A stretch of 64,000 nucleotides of DNA, from positions 62,001 to 126,000 of the forward strand of contig CP120722.1 of NCBI GenBank assembly GCA_029719485.1, written 5' to 3'. This document shows positions 9,599-17,796 of the stretch, one piece after another. The number at the start of each line of letters is the position of its first letter. Position 1 is the stretch's first letter. The translations under genes were made by a program, and so were the position numbers. The notes beneath the pieces are model-generated. The model saw only the letters and a program-made list of their open reading frames with translations, did no database searches and was not told where the DNA came from. Source of the DNA: Kiritimatiellota bacterium B12222 (GTDB lineage: Bacteria > Verrucomicrobiota > Kiritimatiellia > SS1-B-03-39 > UBA6053).

Positions 9599-10387
9599 TC
9601 AGCGAGAATGGGAGTAACGCTTCAGCAGTACCAGCATCCCCGTGGCCAGTCCGACCAACCCCAAAGTTCCAGCCTCCGGGATCTGAGTGACCACCAGCTC
9701 ATCCATTTTCGTCACGGCGCCTGTATTTCTCGTATAAATCTCGAGAGCACTCGCTTTTCCACTATCAAAATACATATCAAAGGGCATCGTATAAACAAGT
9801 CCGTAGTCATTACCGGTCCCATCATCAAAACCATTCATGAAAAAGGATGCAGTGTAAATGTCTCTGCCACCCCCATCCTGACCATTGGCAGCCACCGTAA
9901 GCTTGTAATTAATAAACCCGGTTCCTGTGACAATTTGACCACTGGGAGACCCCCATCTAGTCGTGTTACTGCCTGTAGAGGTCGTATATGTAAAATAACC
10001 AGCATCACCCGCTTGAACATGGAATCCCGCCTGCGAACTGCCATCAGTCAGACTCACTCCAAAACGCTCATTACTCCATCTATCATTAACAGACGCCCTA
10101 AAATAGACTGAAACATCCCCATCCTTGAGGTTGATCTGGGACGGTAACGTCACCGACGAAGTCACAGACCCCGTATTCAAGCCATCAGCCGCCTTCCAGA
10201 CTCCATCCGAAATACTCGCTCCGCCGGCGGCAGTAGTGATATTAGACCAGCCATTGCTGTTGTCTGAAAAATCATCCGAAAAGAGAATGGTTTCTCCACT
10301 AGAAGGAACAATCGCTGCCTGTACAGCCCCCAGGCAAAAGCACATCATCAATAGGATACCCGCGGTGTAAAAAGATTTCTTCATCAT
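9599..10387 (-). CDS. PEP-CTERM sorting domain protein
   Basis: The signal peptide runs over residues 1-24 (ends GAVQAA). The body is beta-rich and opens with FSDDFSDNSNGWS, which resembles the start of LamG/concanavalin-like modules (tentative). The C-terminus is a divergent exosortase signal: IPEAGT, a hydrophobic helix, then KRYSHSR. GAGGT lies 9 nt before the ATG. Monocistronic by position. Probably a surface or matrix protein. Confidence 0.82.
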   Translation of the reverse strand: MMKKSFYTAGILLMMCFCLGAVQAAIVPSSGETILFSDDFSDNSNGWSNITTAAGGASISDGVWKAADGLNTGSVTSSVTLPSQINLKDGDVSVYFRASVNDRWSNERFGVSLTDGSSQAGFHVQAGDAGYFTYTTSTGSNTTRWGSPSGQIVTGTGFINYKLTVAANGQDGGGRDIYTASFFMNGFDDGTGNDYGLVYTMPFDMYFDSGKASALEIYTRNTGAVTKMDELVVTQIPEAGTLGLVGLATGMLVLLKRYSHSR

Positions 10388-10715
10388 ACTAAGACCTCTT
10401 AATTTATAGGGTTACTTTCTTAAGAATTGAACTAACACTAAAGATATCAAATAATAAAAGATAGCGTCCAGACTTTTTTTGAATCATAAGGCTTATTGAA
10501 TTTGGGTTGTTCCATTTCAGTAGGTCGGGTGAGAGGCGGAGAGCGAAAAGCCTCTCTACCCATAGGTATCGGAACCTTTTCCCCGACCCCATTTGGTGAA
10601 TTTTAGATAGCCCATGAGAGGAAACCAAGACGTCCCCTTTGGGATCCCCCCCCTCCCACGAGGGCCAGACCTATCGTTCAAGAGCGAACCCAATGCCCAT
10701 CCCGCCCTCCAGAGC
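10388..10715. other. Intergenic region with a stable hairpin
   Basis: No gene is supported. The segment near 10527-10560 folds as GGGTGAGAGGC against GCCTCTCTACCC with one bulged base. It has no T-run, so its role is unknown. Confidence 0.4.
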
Positions 10716-10752
10716 AAAGAAAAACCCCCGTAAACACGAGGTTTATCGGGGG
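10716..10752 (-). terminator. Terminator of tRNA-Gly
   Basis: On the minus strand, a stem of five to six G/C pairs plus GTTTA/TAAAC closes a short loop and is followed by TTTTTCTTT. It lies only 6 nt beyond the tRNA 3' end. Confidence 0.8.
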
Positions 10753-10758
10753 TAAAAA

Positions 10759-10832
10759 TGGAGCGGGTGGCGGGAATCGAACCCGCGTGACCAGCTTGGA
10801 AGGCTGGGGCTTTACCATTAAGCAACACCCGC
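10759..10832 (-). tRNA. tRNA-Gly (anticodon TCC)
   Basis: Complete cloverleaf on the minus strand: acceptor GCGGGTG / CACCCGC, anticodon arm CCAGC-CTTCCAA-GCTGG giving anticodon TCC, and a T-arm with GGTTCGATTCC. The discriminator base is T and the 3' CCA is encoded (10759-10761). Confidence 0.95.
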
Positions 10833-11038
10833 TTTGGGTGTGAGACGTTACATACGCGAATCCGAAGCGTTGGCAAGCGAAAATGTTGTCAAAATTTTCA
10901 GAGAAAGTTTCACTGTGTTCTGGACAATAACCAAAATCTAACGGAATCTAGTCTTAACCTTTTGCATTTTTTCTGGTTAAAGTTGCTTATGAATGTCCAA
11001 ATTTCTTTTTTCATGTCTATCCCATTGAGGTAACCAGG

Positions 11039-11743
11039 GTGAGTCAATCTAATTGTCGCGGTCGCAAATTACTCAAACAACTACCTGCTCGGATCCGAAT
11101 TCATTCTCCGGATCCCCTTAGTCGACTCGATGAAGCCATTGCAGCCTTAAAGGTGGTCGATTCAACCTGCACCCCCCCTACCTATATGATTGGGGATTTA
11201 CAATGGATTGGCGCAGCCATGGGCTTTCGCCCCAACAGTCGCGGATATCTTCGGCATATGGCCACCAAAGCCGTAAATTCCGGTGGTGACATCCTTGAAT
11301 GCGGCAGTGGACTCTCTACACTTTTACTCGCCGTTACCGCCGGTCGACTGGGCCATCAGGTTCATACCTTTGAACACGACCGTCATTGTTACCAACGCTT
11401 ACTCACACTTATTGACCGCTATCAACTTAGCAACGTCTCCGTCCATCATGCCCCGATCCGCTCTTACGGATCTTTTGATTGGTATGACATCCCGACCTCT
11501 TGCGGAAGCGACTGTTTTCAACTGGTGATTTGCGACGGCCCTGCCCGACACCTCACCGACAGCGGACGATACGGCCTGTTCCCTGTGATGCGTCAGCAAC
11601 TCGACCCCAAATGCCGGGTAATCATGGATGACAGCAACCGCAGCCTCGAACGCCATGTCATTAAACGGTGGCGTAAAGAGCAACGAATCGAAGTCCACTC
11701 GTTTGGACGCTTTCTACAATTTGCTGAAATTATTTGCGTCTGA
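11039..11743 (+). CDS. Class I SAM-dependent methyltransferase-like protein
   Basis: Rossmann-type methyltransferase fold: the glycine-rich SAM motif ILECGSGLSTLLLA (about residues 85-98), the acidic end of strand 2 in VHTFEHD, and LVICDGPARH as the motif IV region. It resembles Methyltransf_24-type enzymes; the substrate is unknown. The start is GTG at 11039, supported by GAGG 8 nt upstream and the absence of a better ATG before motif I. It stands alone, convergent with the DUF423 gene. Confidence 0.75.
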   Translation: MSQSNCRGRKLLKQLPARIRIHSPDPLSRLDEAIAALKVVDSTCTPPTYMIGDLQWIGAAMGFRPNSRGYLRHMATKAVNSGGDILECGSGLSTLLLAVTAGRLGHQVHTFEHDRHCYQRLLTLIDRYQLSNVSVHHAPIRSYGSFDWYDIPTSCGSDCFQLVICDGPARHLTDSGRYGLFPVMRQQLDPKCRVIMDDSNRSLERHVIKRWRKEQRIEVHSFGRFLQFAEIICV

Positions 11744-11760
11744 AATCAGAAAGGTGATTT

Positions 11761-12126
11761 CTAGCTTCGAATCACCTCGACCAATAACCAGCCCCAGCCC
11801 ACAATCAAGGCCAAGCCTCCCAAGGGAGTAATCGGCCCCCACAAGGCCTTGGGCCCCACTTGCAGACAGAGCAAGTAAATAGATCCACTGAACAAAATCG
11901 TGCCCACGCAAAAGGCGACGAGCGAAGGTTTTAACTGCAAGCCACGATCGGCCAAGAGGACCAACAATAAAATGGCCAAGGCGTGAAACATCTGGTAGCG
12001 CACCCCCGTTTCCCAGGAAACCAATTGAGCCGCAGTAAAACGCTCCTTAAGCGCATGCGCGCCAAAAGCGCCTAAAATAACAGAGAACAAACCAGAACAG
12101 GATGCGAAGAGTAAGTAAAATTTCAT
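11761..12126 (-). CDS. DUF423 family small inner-membrane protein
   Basis: 121-residue, four-helix membrane protein of the YgdD/DUF423 family. The N-terminal GAFGAHALK and the VRYQMFHALAIL segment are diagnostic, and the length is typical. Function is not established for the family. A very strong GGAGGAGG precedes the ATG. It lies downstream of the porin but is separated from it by a terminator. Confidence 0.9.
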   Translation of the reverse strand: MKFYLLFASCSGLFSVILGAFGAHALKERFTAAQLVSWETGVRYQMFHALAILLLVLLADRGLQLKPSLVAFCVGTILFSGSIYLLCLQVGPKALWGPITPLGGLALIVGWGWLLVEVIRS

Positions 12127-12160
12127 GCCTCCTCCTTCCGCTTTACCCGCGAATTTGTCA

Positions 12161-12192
12161 AAAGAAAAACCCGACCGGAAAACCGGTCGGGT
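12161..12192 (-). terminator. Terminator of the porin gene
   Basis: The perfect 10-bp stem ACCCGACCGG / CCGGTCGGGT with an AAAA (minus-strand TTTT) loop is followed on the minus strand by TTTTTC. It separates the highly expressed-looking porin from the DUF423 gene. Confidence 0.92.
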
Positions 12193-12216
12193 AGAGAGAT
12201 TCAGAATCGTAATCGA

Positions 12217-13365
12217 TTAGAAGACGAACTGAGCTTGAACAAATAACTCGTCCATATCATTGCCCGCTTCACCATCTTGATCTTCGTTAATACGGTAAGT
12301 CAATTGATACTTAATATCATTTCCTTTGACGTAATAGTTCACACCAAATTCCGTACGAGTCCAAGTGTCAGAGTATCCATCGGCATCCATTGTGGAGTAA
12401 CCTAAAACCAATTCCAACAATTCTGGCACTACCGTATAACCACCTTCAACAGAAAATGTTTCAAGGGTAGTTGAACCGTCTTTATAGATACCACCAGTAG
12501 TACCAGCGACAACCAAGTCAGAATCGAATGTGTTGTACTCAATATCTGCAGAAAGACCTGCAACTCGAAGAGCACCACTCACTTCAATACCTGTAACAGA
12601 ATCTACATTGTCGTTAGCAACGCCACCTTCAGAATCTTCAGCAAACATGTCGTCATCGTTACTCCAAGAAAATGCACCTACAGCGAAAGATGCTTTGAGT
12701 GCTTCTTTGCCACTTAGTGCACCTTGTGCAAATTTGATCGCACCCATGGGATGAATTTCGATACGAGCACCAGCCATAGGCCCTTCGTTCCAGTCATCAC
12801 CTTTATTCAATGAAGCTACACTATCAAAATCCAATTTGGAATTTGAGGTGTCAATTGCACCCATGGCAACTGCAGCACCATAAGTAAGCAAATCAGTTGA
12901 ACCATTTAGAAACACACCCAATTGACGATCAGGAACACCATAGTTATGATCACCAACAAATGTACGTTCAACCATCGCTTGCGTTTTAGAAGAGGTCATC
13001 TGCTCACGAGAGAAAGGGAATACCGCATTACCGGCGGTGATACTTCCAAAATCATATCCTTTGTACTGGAAGTACATATCTTTGATTTCAGTTTTAGAAC
13101 TGCCGAAATCCACCTGGAATTTCGCTTTCCAGTCTTTATGCATGGATCCTTCAATATAAGGACGGAGACGGCGGAAAAACAGTTCATCAGAAGAATCCCC
13201 TTCATCAGGACTTTCATTGTGATATTGAATTTGAATCCGGCCACCCACTTTAAGATAGCTCTCGCCATCTTCACTGGTGATTTTATAACCGCTGGCATAG
13301 GAAGGCAGCAAGGTGCTGCTTACAGCCATGGCGGAAAGAATTGCGATCTTCTTGGTCATGTTCAT
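12217..13365 (-). CDS. OprO/P-type outer-membrane porin
   Basis: Outer-membrane beta-barrel of the phosphate-selective porin O/P family. Residues 1-25 are a signal peptide ending in SYASG. The N-terminal barrel motif KVGGRIQIQYHNE followed by FFRRLRPYIEG and WKAKFQVDFG is characteristic. Alternating aromatic strands continue to a final FVQAQFVF, with the terminal Phe needed for barrel assembly. At 382 residues it is normal for the family. Phosphate selectivity is not proven; Verrucomicrobia use this family as general porins. No pho genes are nearby. Confidence 0.88.
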   Translation of the reverse strand: MNMTKKIAILSAMAVSSTLLPSYASGYKITSEDGESYLKVGGRIQIQYHNESPDEGDSSDELFFRRLRPYIEGSMHKDWKAKFQVDFGSSKTEIKDMYFQYKGYDFGSITAGNAVFPFSREQMTSSKTQAMVERTFVGDHNYGVPDRQLGVFLNGSTDLLTYGAAVAMGAIDTSNSKLDFDSVASLNKGDDWNEGPMAGARIEIHPMGAIKFAQGALSGKEALKASFAVGAFSWSNDDDMFAEDSEGGVANDNVDSVTGIEVSGALRVAGLSADIEYNTFDSDLVVAGTTGGIYKDGSTTLETFSVEGGYTVVPELLELVLGYSTMDADGYSDTWTRTEFGVNYYVKGNDIKYQLTYRINEDQDGEAGNDMDELFVQAQFVF

Positions 13366-13559
13366 TTTGAGATATACTCCATAGGTTTATTTGGGGAAGT
13401 CGGGTAAGTCACAACTTCCCGTTTGGTTTTCTTGTGACTCACGTGATGAATCTACCCTTCCTATGTTGGATTTTGATTAGGCCTTTATTAAAAAACCCGT
13501 TTGAGAACTCGAAAAAGCATTAACTGGTATACGCAATATATCCATGCTATACCCCCCAT

Positions 13560-14306
13560 ATGCAAGATTTCAAAAAAAATATTCGTATCGTCTGCGTGAG
13601 ACCATTGTTCGGAGGAAATATGGGCGCGATTTGCCGCGCCATGAAAAATTGCGGCCTCGATCAACTGGTGTTGGTCAATCCCAGCCCTACTATGGACCAG
13701 ATCGAATTGCGTAAAATGGCCCTCAAAGCCTTACCCATTTACAAGCAGCGCAAAGAATTCGACTCCGTGGAGGAAGCCGTGGCCGATTGCGGTGCCGTGG
13801 CCATGACCAGTGGCGTCGATGGTTTTTACCGGGACCACGCCTCCACCCCGCGTCAAGCCGCCCCCGAACTTATCGAAATTGCGGCCCAAAAACCCATTGC
13901 CATTGTCTTTGGCTCCGAGGACAAGGGCATGAAAACCGAAGAACTCAAATTCGCCACCCATTTGTTGCGTATTCCCAGCCATCATGACTACTCCAGCATC
14001 AACCTCTCACAGGCCGTCATGCTGGTGACCCATGAACTCTATCAAGTGATCGGTGACTTTTCCCTCGGAGACGAAAAAACCCCTCCTGCTGATCACCGCT
14101 TTATGGAACGCATGTTCGACTGCTGGGATCTGGCCATGAAGGACATTCACTTTTGCCAAGATGAAAAACGCGAACACATGATGATGGGACTACGTCGCGT
14201 ACTCACCCGTGGTACCCTCACCGAAAACGATGTCAAAATTATGATGGGCCTGGCCAGACAAGCCAGCTGGGCAGCCAAAAACCTTCCTGAAGGCGACCAA
14301 AAATAA
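13560..14306 (+). CDS. trmJ: tRNA 2'-O-methyltransferase, TrmJ/SpoU family
   Basis: SPOUT-class RNA methyltransferase, most like TrmJ, which methylates the ribose of nucleotide 32 in tRNA. The three family motifs are present: motif 1 PLFGGNMGAICRAMKNCG (residues 15-32), motif 2 IVFGSEDKGMKTEEL (about 117-131), and motif 3 IPSHHDYSSINLSQAV that builds the trefoil-knot SAM site. The C-terminal helical extension matches TrmJ length (248 residues). No Shine-Dalgarno is visible, and a -10-like TATACC ends 7 nt before the ATG, so a leaderless mRNA is possible. Confidence 0.85.
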   Translation: MQDFKKNIRIVCVRPLFGGNMGAICRAMKNCGLDQLVLVNPSPTMDQIELRKMALKALPIYKQRKEFDSVEEAVADCGAVAMTSGVDGFYRDHASTPRQAAPELIEIAAQKPIAIVFGSEDKGMKTEELKFATHLLRIPSHHDYSSINLSQAVMLVTHELYQVIGDFSLGDEKTPPADHRFMERMFDCWDLAMKDIHFCQDEKREHMMMGLRRVLTRGTLTENDVKIMMGLARQASWAAKNLPEGDQK

Positions 14307-14366
14307 CCCGTCCTCCCCTCTTCCTCTCGATGAACAGCTGAAACCTACTACAACAACGGAAAAAAC

Positions 14367-14732
14367 ATGATCACGAAATTAGCAGAAAGCGAAGGCGCAA
14401 CCCTCGGCCTCGAGGTATCCGGTAAAATCGACTTGATCGAAGAAAAAAAATGGATCGGAATTGTAGAGACCCTCATCCAAGAACATGACCGCATCAATAT
14501 CCTCGTAGTACGAGGTGGAAAACTCGGATACGAATTTAAAGCGGCTTATGAAGATTTAAAATGGACCTTTAAACACCTCAAACATATCCATAAAATTGCA
14601 ATCGTTTCTGAAAGTAACGTATTGGCCGCGCTGGTGGCCATGGATAGTCCCTTTGCCCAAACGGTGGGCATCAGCGAAAAACACTTTAAAACCAGCAATC
14701 TACAAGATGCCTGGCAGTGGGTAAACGCTTAA
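14367..14732 (+). CDS. SpoIIAA-like / STAS-SEC14 domain protein
   Basis: 121 residues with the pattern of SpoIIAA-like (DUF3478) proteins: GLEVSGKID near the start, an alternating beta-alpha core with ILVVRGGKL, and KIAIVSESNVLAALVAMDSPF. No catalytic residues are evident and no membrane segment is present. It follows trmJ by about 60 nt and may be cotranscribed. Members are found next to many unrelated genes, so the role is unknown. Confidence 0.7.
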   Translation: MITKLAESEGATLGLEVSGKIDLIEEKKWIGIVETLIQEHDRINILVVRGGKLGYEFKAAYEDLKWTFKHLKHIHKIAIVSESNVLAALVAMDSPFAQTVGISEKHFKTSNLQDAWQWVNA

Positions 14733-14778
14733 ACCAAGCACATTCCCACCTCCAGCCCTCCTCCTCACATCAATCCCT

Positions 14779-15558
14779 TTATTGTGAGGTGGACGCATCA
14801 GGCAACAACGCCACCAACTCTGTAAGCGAAGGCACGACATAATCGGGTCGCTCAACATTCGGATAAAGAGTCTTTCCTGCTCGGGCAACAAAAGCTGTTT
14901 GCAAACCCACGTTTTCAGCTCCAGCGAGATCCCAAGCATGCGCCGCCACCATCATCGCTTCCTCCGGACGGACCCCTAAATCTTCAAGCACCATGGTATA
15001 CATATCAGGGTGCGGTTTATATTTTTTTGTCGCATCTACAGTGTACCGCGCGTCAAAGAATTCAGTAAGACCTGCATTTTTAAATTGTGTCTCGACCCCC
15101 ACTGCAGATGAATTGGTTAAACTCACAATCACATATCCCTTTTCTTTGAGCGCAGTCAGCCCCGCCACTACATCAGGATGTGCAGGCAGTGAACGAAGCG
15201 GCGTCACGATAGCCGTCTTCGCATCTTCATAGCTGATCTCAACCCCTTGCGTTTCCGCAACCATCATCAGGGCGGCCGTTCCAATTTCACCAAAACTGTG
15301 GTAATTCCCACTTAAGGTTTCCACGAGTGAATAATGCAACATCGTAGAAAACCACAGAGGTAACAAGTCTTCGCGACCCCCAAGCACCTCTCCCACCGAC
15401 GTTTTTAAAGGTCCCAAATCCAACAAGGTTTCATTCACATCAAAGATGAGCACTTGGGGGGGAGCAAGATCAGGATTCAACTCTTGGCCATGTAAGGTTA
15501 CCCCCGTAAAGAGGAATGCGGAGAGAGCGAACAGTCGTGTGAAGTGTGTAAAGATCAT
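14779..15558 (-). CDS. Exported haloacid dehalogenase type II-like HAD protein
   Basis: Same HAD subgroup as the gene at 8571-9260: motif I FDVNETLLDLGPLK with the nucleophile Asp, motif II SLTNSSAV, a Lys in KYKPHPDMY, and AAHAWDLAGA. Unlike that paralogue it carries an N-terminal hydrophobic signal (residues 1-24, LFALSAFLFTGVTLHGQ), so it should act in the periplasm. Periplasmic members exist in marine bacteria, but the substrate cannot be read from sequence. It is convergent with the SpoIIAA-like gene. Confidence 0.82.
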   Translation of the reverse strand: MIFTHFTRLFALSAFLFTGVTLHGQELNPDLAPPQVLIFDVNETLLDLGPLKTSVGEVLGGREDLLPLWFSTMLHYSLVETLSGNYHSFGEIGTAALMMVAETQGVEISYEDAKTAIVTPLRSLPAHPDVVAGLTALKEKGYVIVSLTNSSAVGVETQFKNAGLTEFFDARYTVDATKKYKPHPDMYTMVLEDLGVRPEEAMMVAAHAWDLAGAENVGLQTAFVARAGKTLYPNVERPDYVVPSLTELVALLPDASTSQ

Positions 15559-15892
15559 ATAAGTAAAGTATCAAGGGTTAGAACATCAGGGCTAACTCTT
15601 CTGTCGATCACACACGCTTTTCATTACAAGCGTTCTGCCTTTTCTACCTCAACACCATAAAAAAAACCTCCCCATCCCCTGGAAGTAACCCTTTTTTATT
15701 CAGGCTAAATAAGAAGTTAACCCTCCCCCTTTGGGCAAGGCTCACCCACGAACAATACTCAGGCCAGCGCACCCTTTATGTACACCGGAGCTGATAAAAA
15801 AAATACCTGAAAACTCATTGATTGTGCTTCGATTAATGTCAGGGGTCCCCCCAGTACCTTACCTTCAAAACCTCAACCCAAACACTCAACTC

Positions 15893-16333
15893 ATGTTACT
15901 TTCAGATCTTATTGATGCACTACAATTATCCATCGGCCCCGTGATCCTTATTTCAGGGGTAGGCTTAATTATTCTCAGCATGACCAATCGCTTTGGACGT
16001 GTCGTCGACCGCACGAGATTGCTCGCAAGAGAATTTCAAAATGCCACTGGCGATAATAAAAACCATGTCCTTTCCGAATTAAAAATCCTCACCGTCCGCG
16101 TCAAATTGGTACGCGCCGGCGTTTTATTCGCATCCATTTCTGTGTTTCTGGTTTCGCTCATTATTATTTCATTATTCATTTCAGAAATCTTTCAGCTAGA
16201 AATCGCAGCGATCATTATTGGATTATACATCGCTTGCCTCTTGAGCCTGATTATTTCACTTTCCGTGTTCATCTATGACACCAACCTTTCCCTCAAAGCG
16301 ATCTGGTTGAATCTTCCCGATGAAATGAAATAA
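15893..16333 (+). CDS. DUF2721 family membrane protein
   Basis: Small integral membrane protein with three hydrophobic helices and the conserved segment ILSMTNRFGRVVDRTRLL after helix 1, characteristic of DUF2721. Function unknown. The open frame runs back to a TTG at 15731, but the family starts just before helix 1. I take the ATG at 15893; another in-frame ATG is at 15836 and neither has a clear Shine-Dalgarno. Confidence 0.75.
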   Translation: MLLSDLIDALQLSIGPVILISGVGLIILSMTNRFGRVVDRTRLLAREFQNATGDNKNHVLSELKILTVRVKLVRAGVLFASISVFLVSLIIISLFISEIFQLEIAAIIIGLYIACLLSLIISLSVFIYDTNLSLKAIWLNLPDEMK

Positions 16334-16383
16334 ACCTCATCGCTCTTCACGATCTGATGGAACGCATCCTCAGATCACAGCAC

Positions 16384-16426
16384 AAAAAAACGTATGCATC
16401 CCCAAGGGATCCATACGTTTTTTTTG
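16384..16426. terminator. Bidirectional terminator between convergent genes
   Basis: An A-run, the stem ACGTATG-C-ATCCC / GGGAT-C-CATACGT with one C-C mismatch, then a run of eight T. It serves the DUF2721 gene on the plus strand and the PEP-CTERM gene on the minus strand. Confidence 0.92.
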
Positions 16427-16442
16427 TTTCTTCACCGTGATA

Positions 16443-17168
16443 TCAGCGTCGACGTTTTCGGAACAATCCCATGCCGACAATACCTGCAACCACCAGTATC
16501 AAACTGGACGGTTCAGGAATGACCGCGCTATCATAAAAGGACACCATCAAAGCACGTCCGGAAGAGTGCAGGGGTACAAGATTTTTGTAGCCGTATCCAC
16601 CCGCTTCATTTCCACCACCTCTTCGCGCCATATTCCACTCCATATCTGAAGCAGTAATGGCAATCGCATAAGAAGTTCCGCTGGTCAGACTGAGAATATC
16701 ACCCTCCGTAAAGGCCACCGCCATATTGTTCACATCACTACCATTCGTTAGCGCAAGCGGCGTGTAATCCAGTCCCGCCCCCAAAAGGGCCGACCCCAAC
16801 ACCATGTTATCCGCAGGACTCGCTGGCAGAGCAGGAATTTCATAGACATTAAAGTTCAAGGTAGGACTCGTTCCTAAAGCATCAATTTCATACCGAAACT
16901 CCAACGAGACCAAATCGTAATCTGAACCCGGTGTGAAAATTTCATACAAGGTTGCATCATCTCCCGAGACGGGGGACCCCGTATAGGTACCACTCATCCC
17001 ACCATAAGTGCTTTGCACATAGCCGGGCGTAAACCCTGCACCCTCAGAATAGTTTTCTGTAACCAGAATACCTGCAGTTGCCGAACCAAGAAGTCCTGCA
17101 AACCCTATACAAGCCGCGATGAAACCTTTTCCGCTTGTAAACACTGTCAATTGATTAAATATTTTCAT
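16443..17168 (-). CDS. PEP-CTERM sorting domain protein
   Basis: The signal peptide (ends GSATAG) is followed by a beta-rich extracellular domain and a canonical C-terminal signal: IPEPSS, a hydrophobic helix, then RKRRR. The start is the ATG at 17168 because AGGAG lies 7 nt upstream; the frame is open for eight more codons to 17192. The body is rich in Gly and Thr, with no enzyme motif. Expected to be anchored and processed by an exosortase encoded elsewhere. Confidence 0.87.
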   Translation of the reverse strand: MKIFNQLTVFTSGKGFIAACIGFAGLLGSATAGILVTENYSEGAGFTPGYVQSTYGGMSGTYTGSPVSGDDATLYEIFTPGSDYDLVSLEFRYEIDALGTSPTLNFNVYEIPALPASPADNMVLGSALLGAGLDYTPLALTNGSDVNNMAVAFTEGDILSLTSGTSYAIAITASDMEWNMARRGGGNEAGGYGYKNLVPLHSSGRALMVSFYDSAVIPEPSSLILVVAGIVGMGLFRKRRR

Positions 17169-17366
17169 AATAGCTCTCCTTTGTATATACAAAGTGGAAT
17201 ATTTTATTCACCTAAGCAAGTATAAAACATAGGCATATTGATATAATTTTGAATCACTATATCCAATTCACCTCAAATACTTCTGAAAGAAGTATGACTT
17301 TGTATATCAAAACAGCTCTCCCCCCCCCTCTTTCTTCTCAAAACTCATTTTTCGTAAACTACTGAA

Positions 17367-17402
17367 TTGACACAGCTATAACATTTGGCTATTTTACCAA
17401 AT
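17367..17402 (+). promoter_or_regulatory. arsR promoter with overlapping ArsR-type operator
   Basis: A -35 TTGACA (17367-17372), a 17-nt spacer and a -10 TATTTT (17390-17395) form a near-consensus promoter. The inverted repeat ATTTGG...CCAAAT (17383-17402) covers the -10, as expected for repression by the ArsR product encoded 23 nt downstream. Its core recurs in front of the next gene (17771-17784). Confidence 0.75.
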
Positions 17403-17424
17403 ATACAAACAAACTATACAAATC

Positions 17425-17745
17425 ATGAACGAAGAAACCAAACGTATTTATGAAGCCAAAGCCAAAGTGCTAAAAGCCTTGGCCCACCCTACCCGCCTGT
17501 GGATGGCCGAACAATTGGTCGATGGCGAACGTTGCGTTTGTGAATTTGCAGATCAAATCGATGCCGATTTTTCAACCATCTCCAAACATCTGGCCGTGCT
17601 CAGGCAGGCCGGAATTGTGGAAGACGACAAACGTGGAAAACAAGTTTACTATCGCCTCAAGGTTCCCTGTATCTTGAATTTTATGAGTTGCATCGAATCT
17701 GTCATTGAATCCCAAGCCAAAACCCACGCCGCCTTACTTCAATAA
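17425..17745 (+). CDS. arsR: ArsR/SmtB-family metalloregulator
   Basis: Winged-helix repressor that should leave DNA on binding arsenite or another thiophilic species. The core LKALAHPTRLWMAEQL, the recognition helix DFSTISKHLAVLRQAGIV and the wing KRGKQVYYRL are typical. The metal site is the vicinal pair C37-V-C39 in the alpha-3 helix (GERCVCEF), the classic ELCVCDL-type arsenic site; a further Cys is in the C-terminal helix (VPCIL). 106 residues. It heads a seven-gene operon and is very likely autoregulated through the operator over its own promoter. Confidence 0.9.
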   Translation: MNEETKRIYEAKAKVLKALAHPTRLWMAEQLVDGERCVCEFADQIDADFSTISKHLAVLRQAGIVEDDKRGKQVYYRLKVPCILNFMSCIESVIESQAKTHAALLQ

Positions 17746-17758
17746 TTTTTTTATCTAT

Positions 17759-17784
17759 CATTTGGTCAAATGGTAAAATAACCA
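17759..17784 (+). promoter_or_regulatory. Second ArsR-type operator, before the permease
   Basis: The near-palindrome CATTTG-GT-CAAATG (17759-17772) overlaps TGGTAAAATAACCA (17771-17784). The latter matches, at 13 of 14 positions, the reverse complement of the core at 17386-17399. It contains a -10-like TAAAAT, so a second regulated promoter is possible. Confidence 0.65.
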
Positions 17785-17796
17785 CAGGAAGAAATC

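Noticed and set aside
9375..9617. Plus-strand 80-codon frame between the HAD and PEP-CTERM genes
   Set aside because: No ribosome binding site, Pro/Lys-rich translation without domain, and it crosses the end of the minus-strand PEP-CTERM gene.
10556..10876. Minus-strand 106-codon frame
   Set aside because: It runs through tRNA-Gly and its terminator; the GKAPAFQAGHAGSIPATRS segment is simply the tRNA translated.
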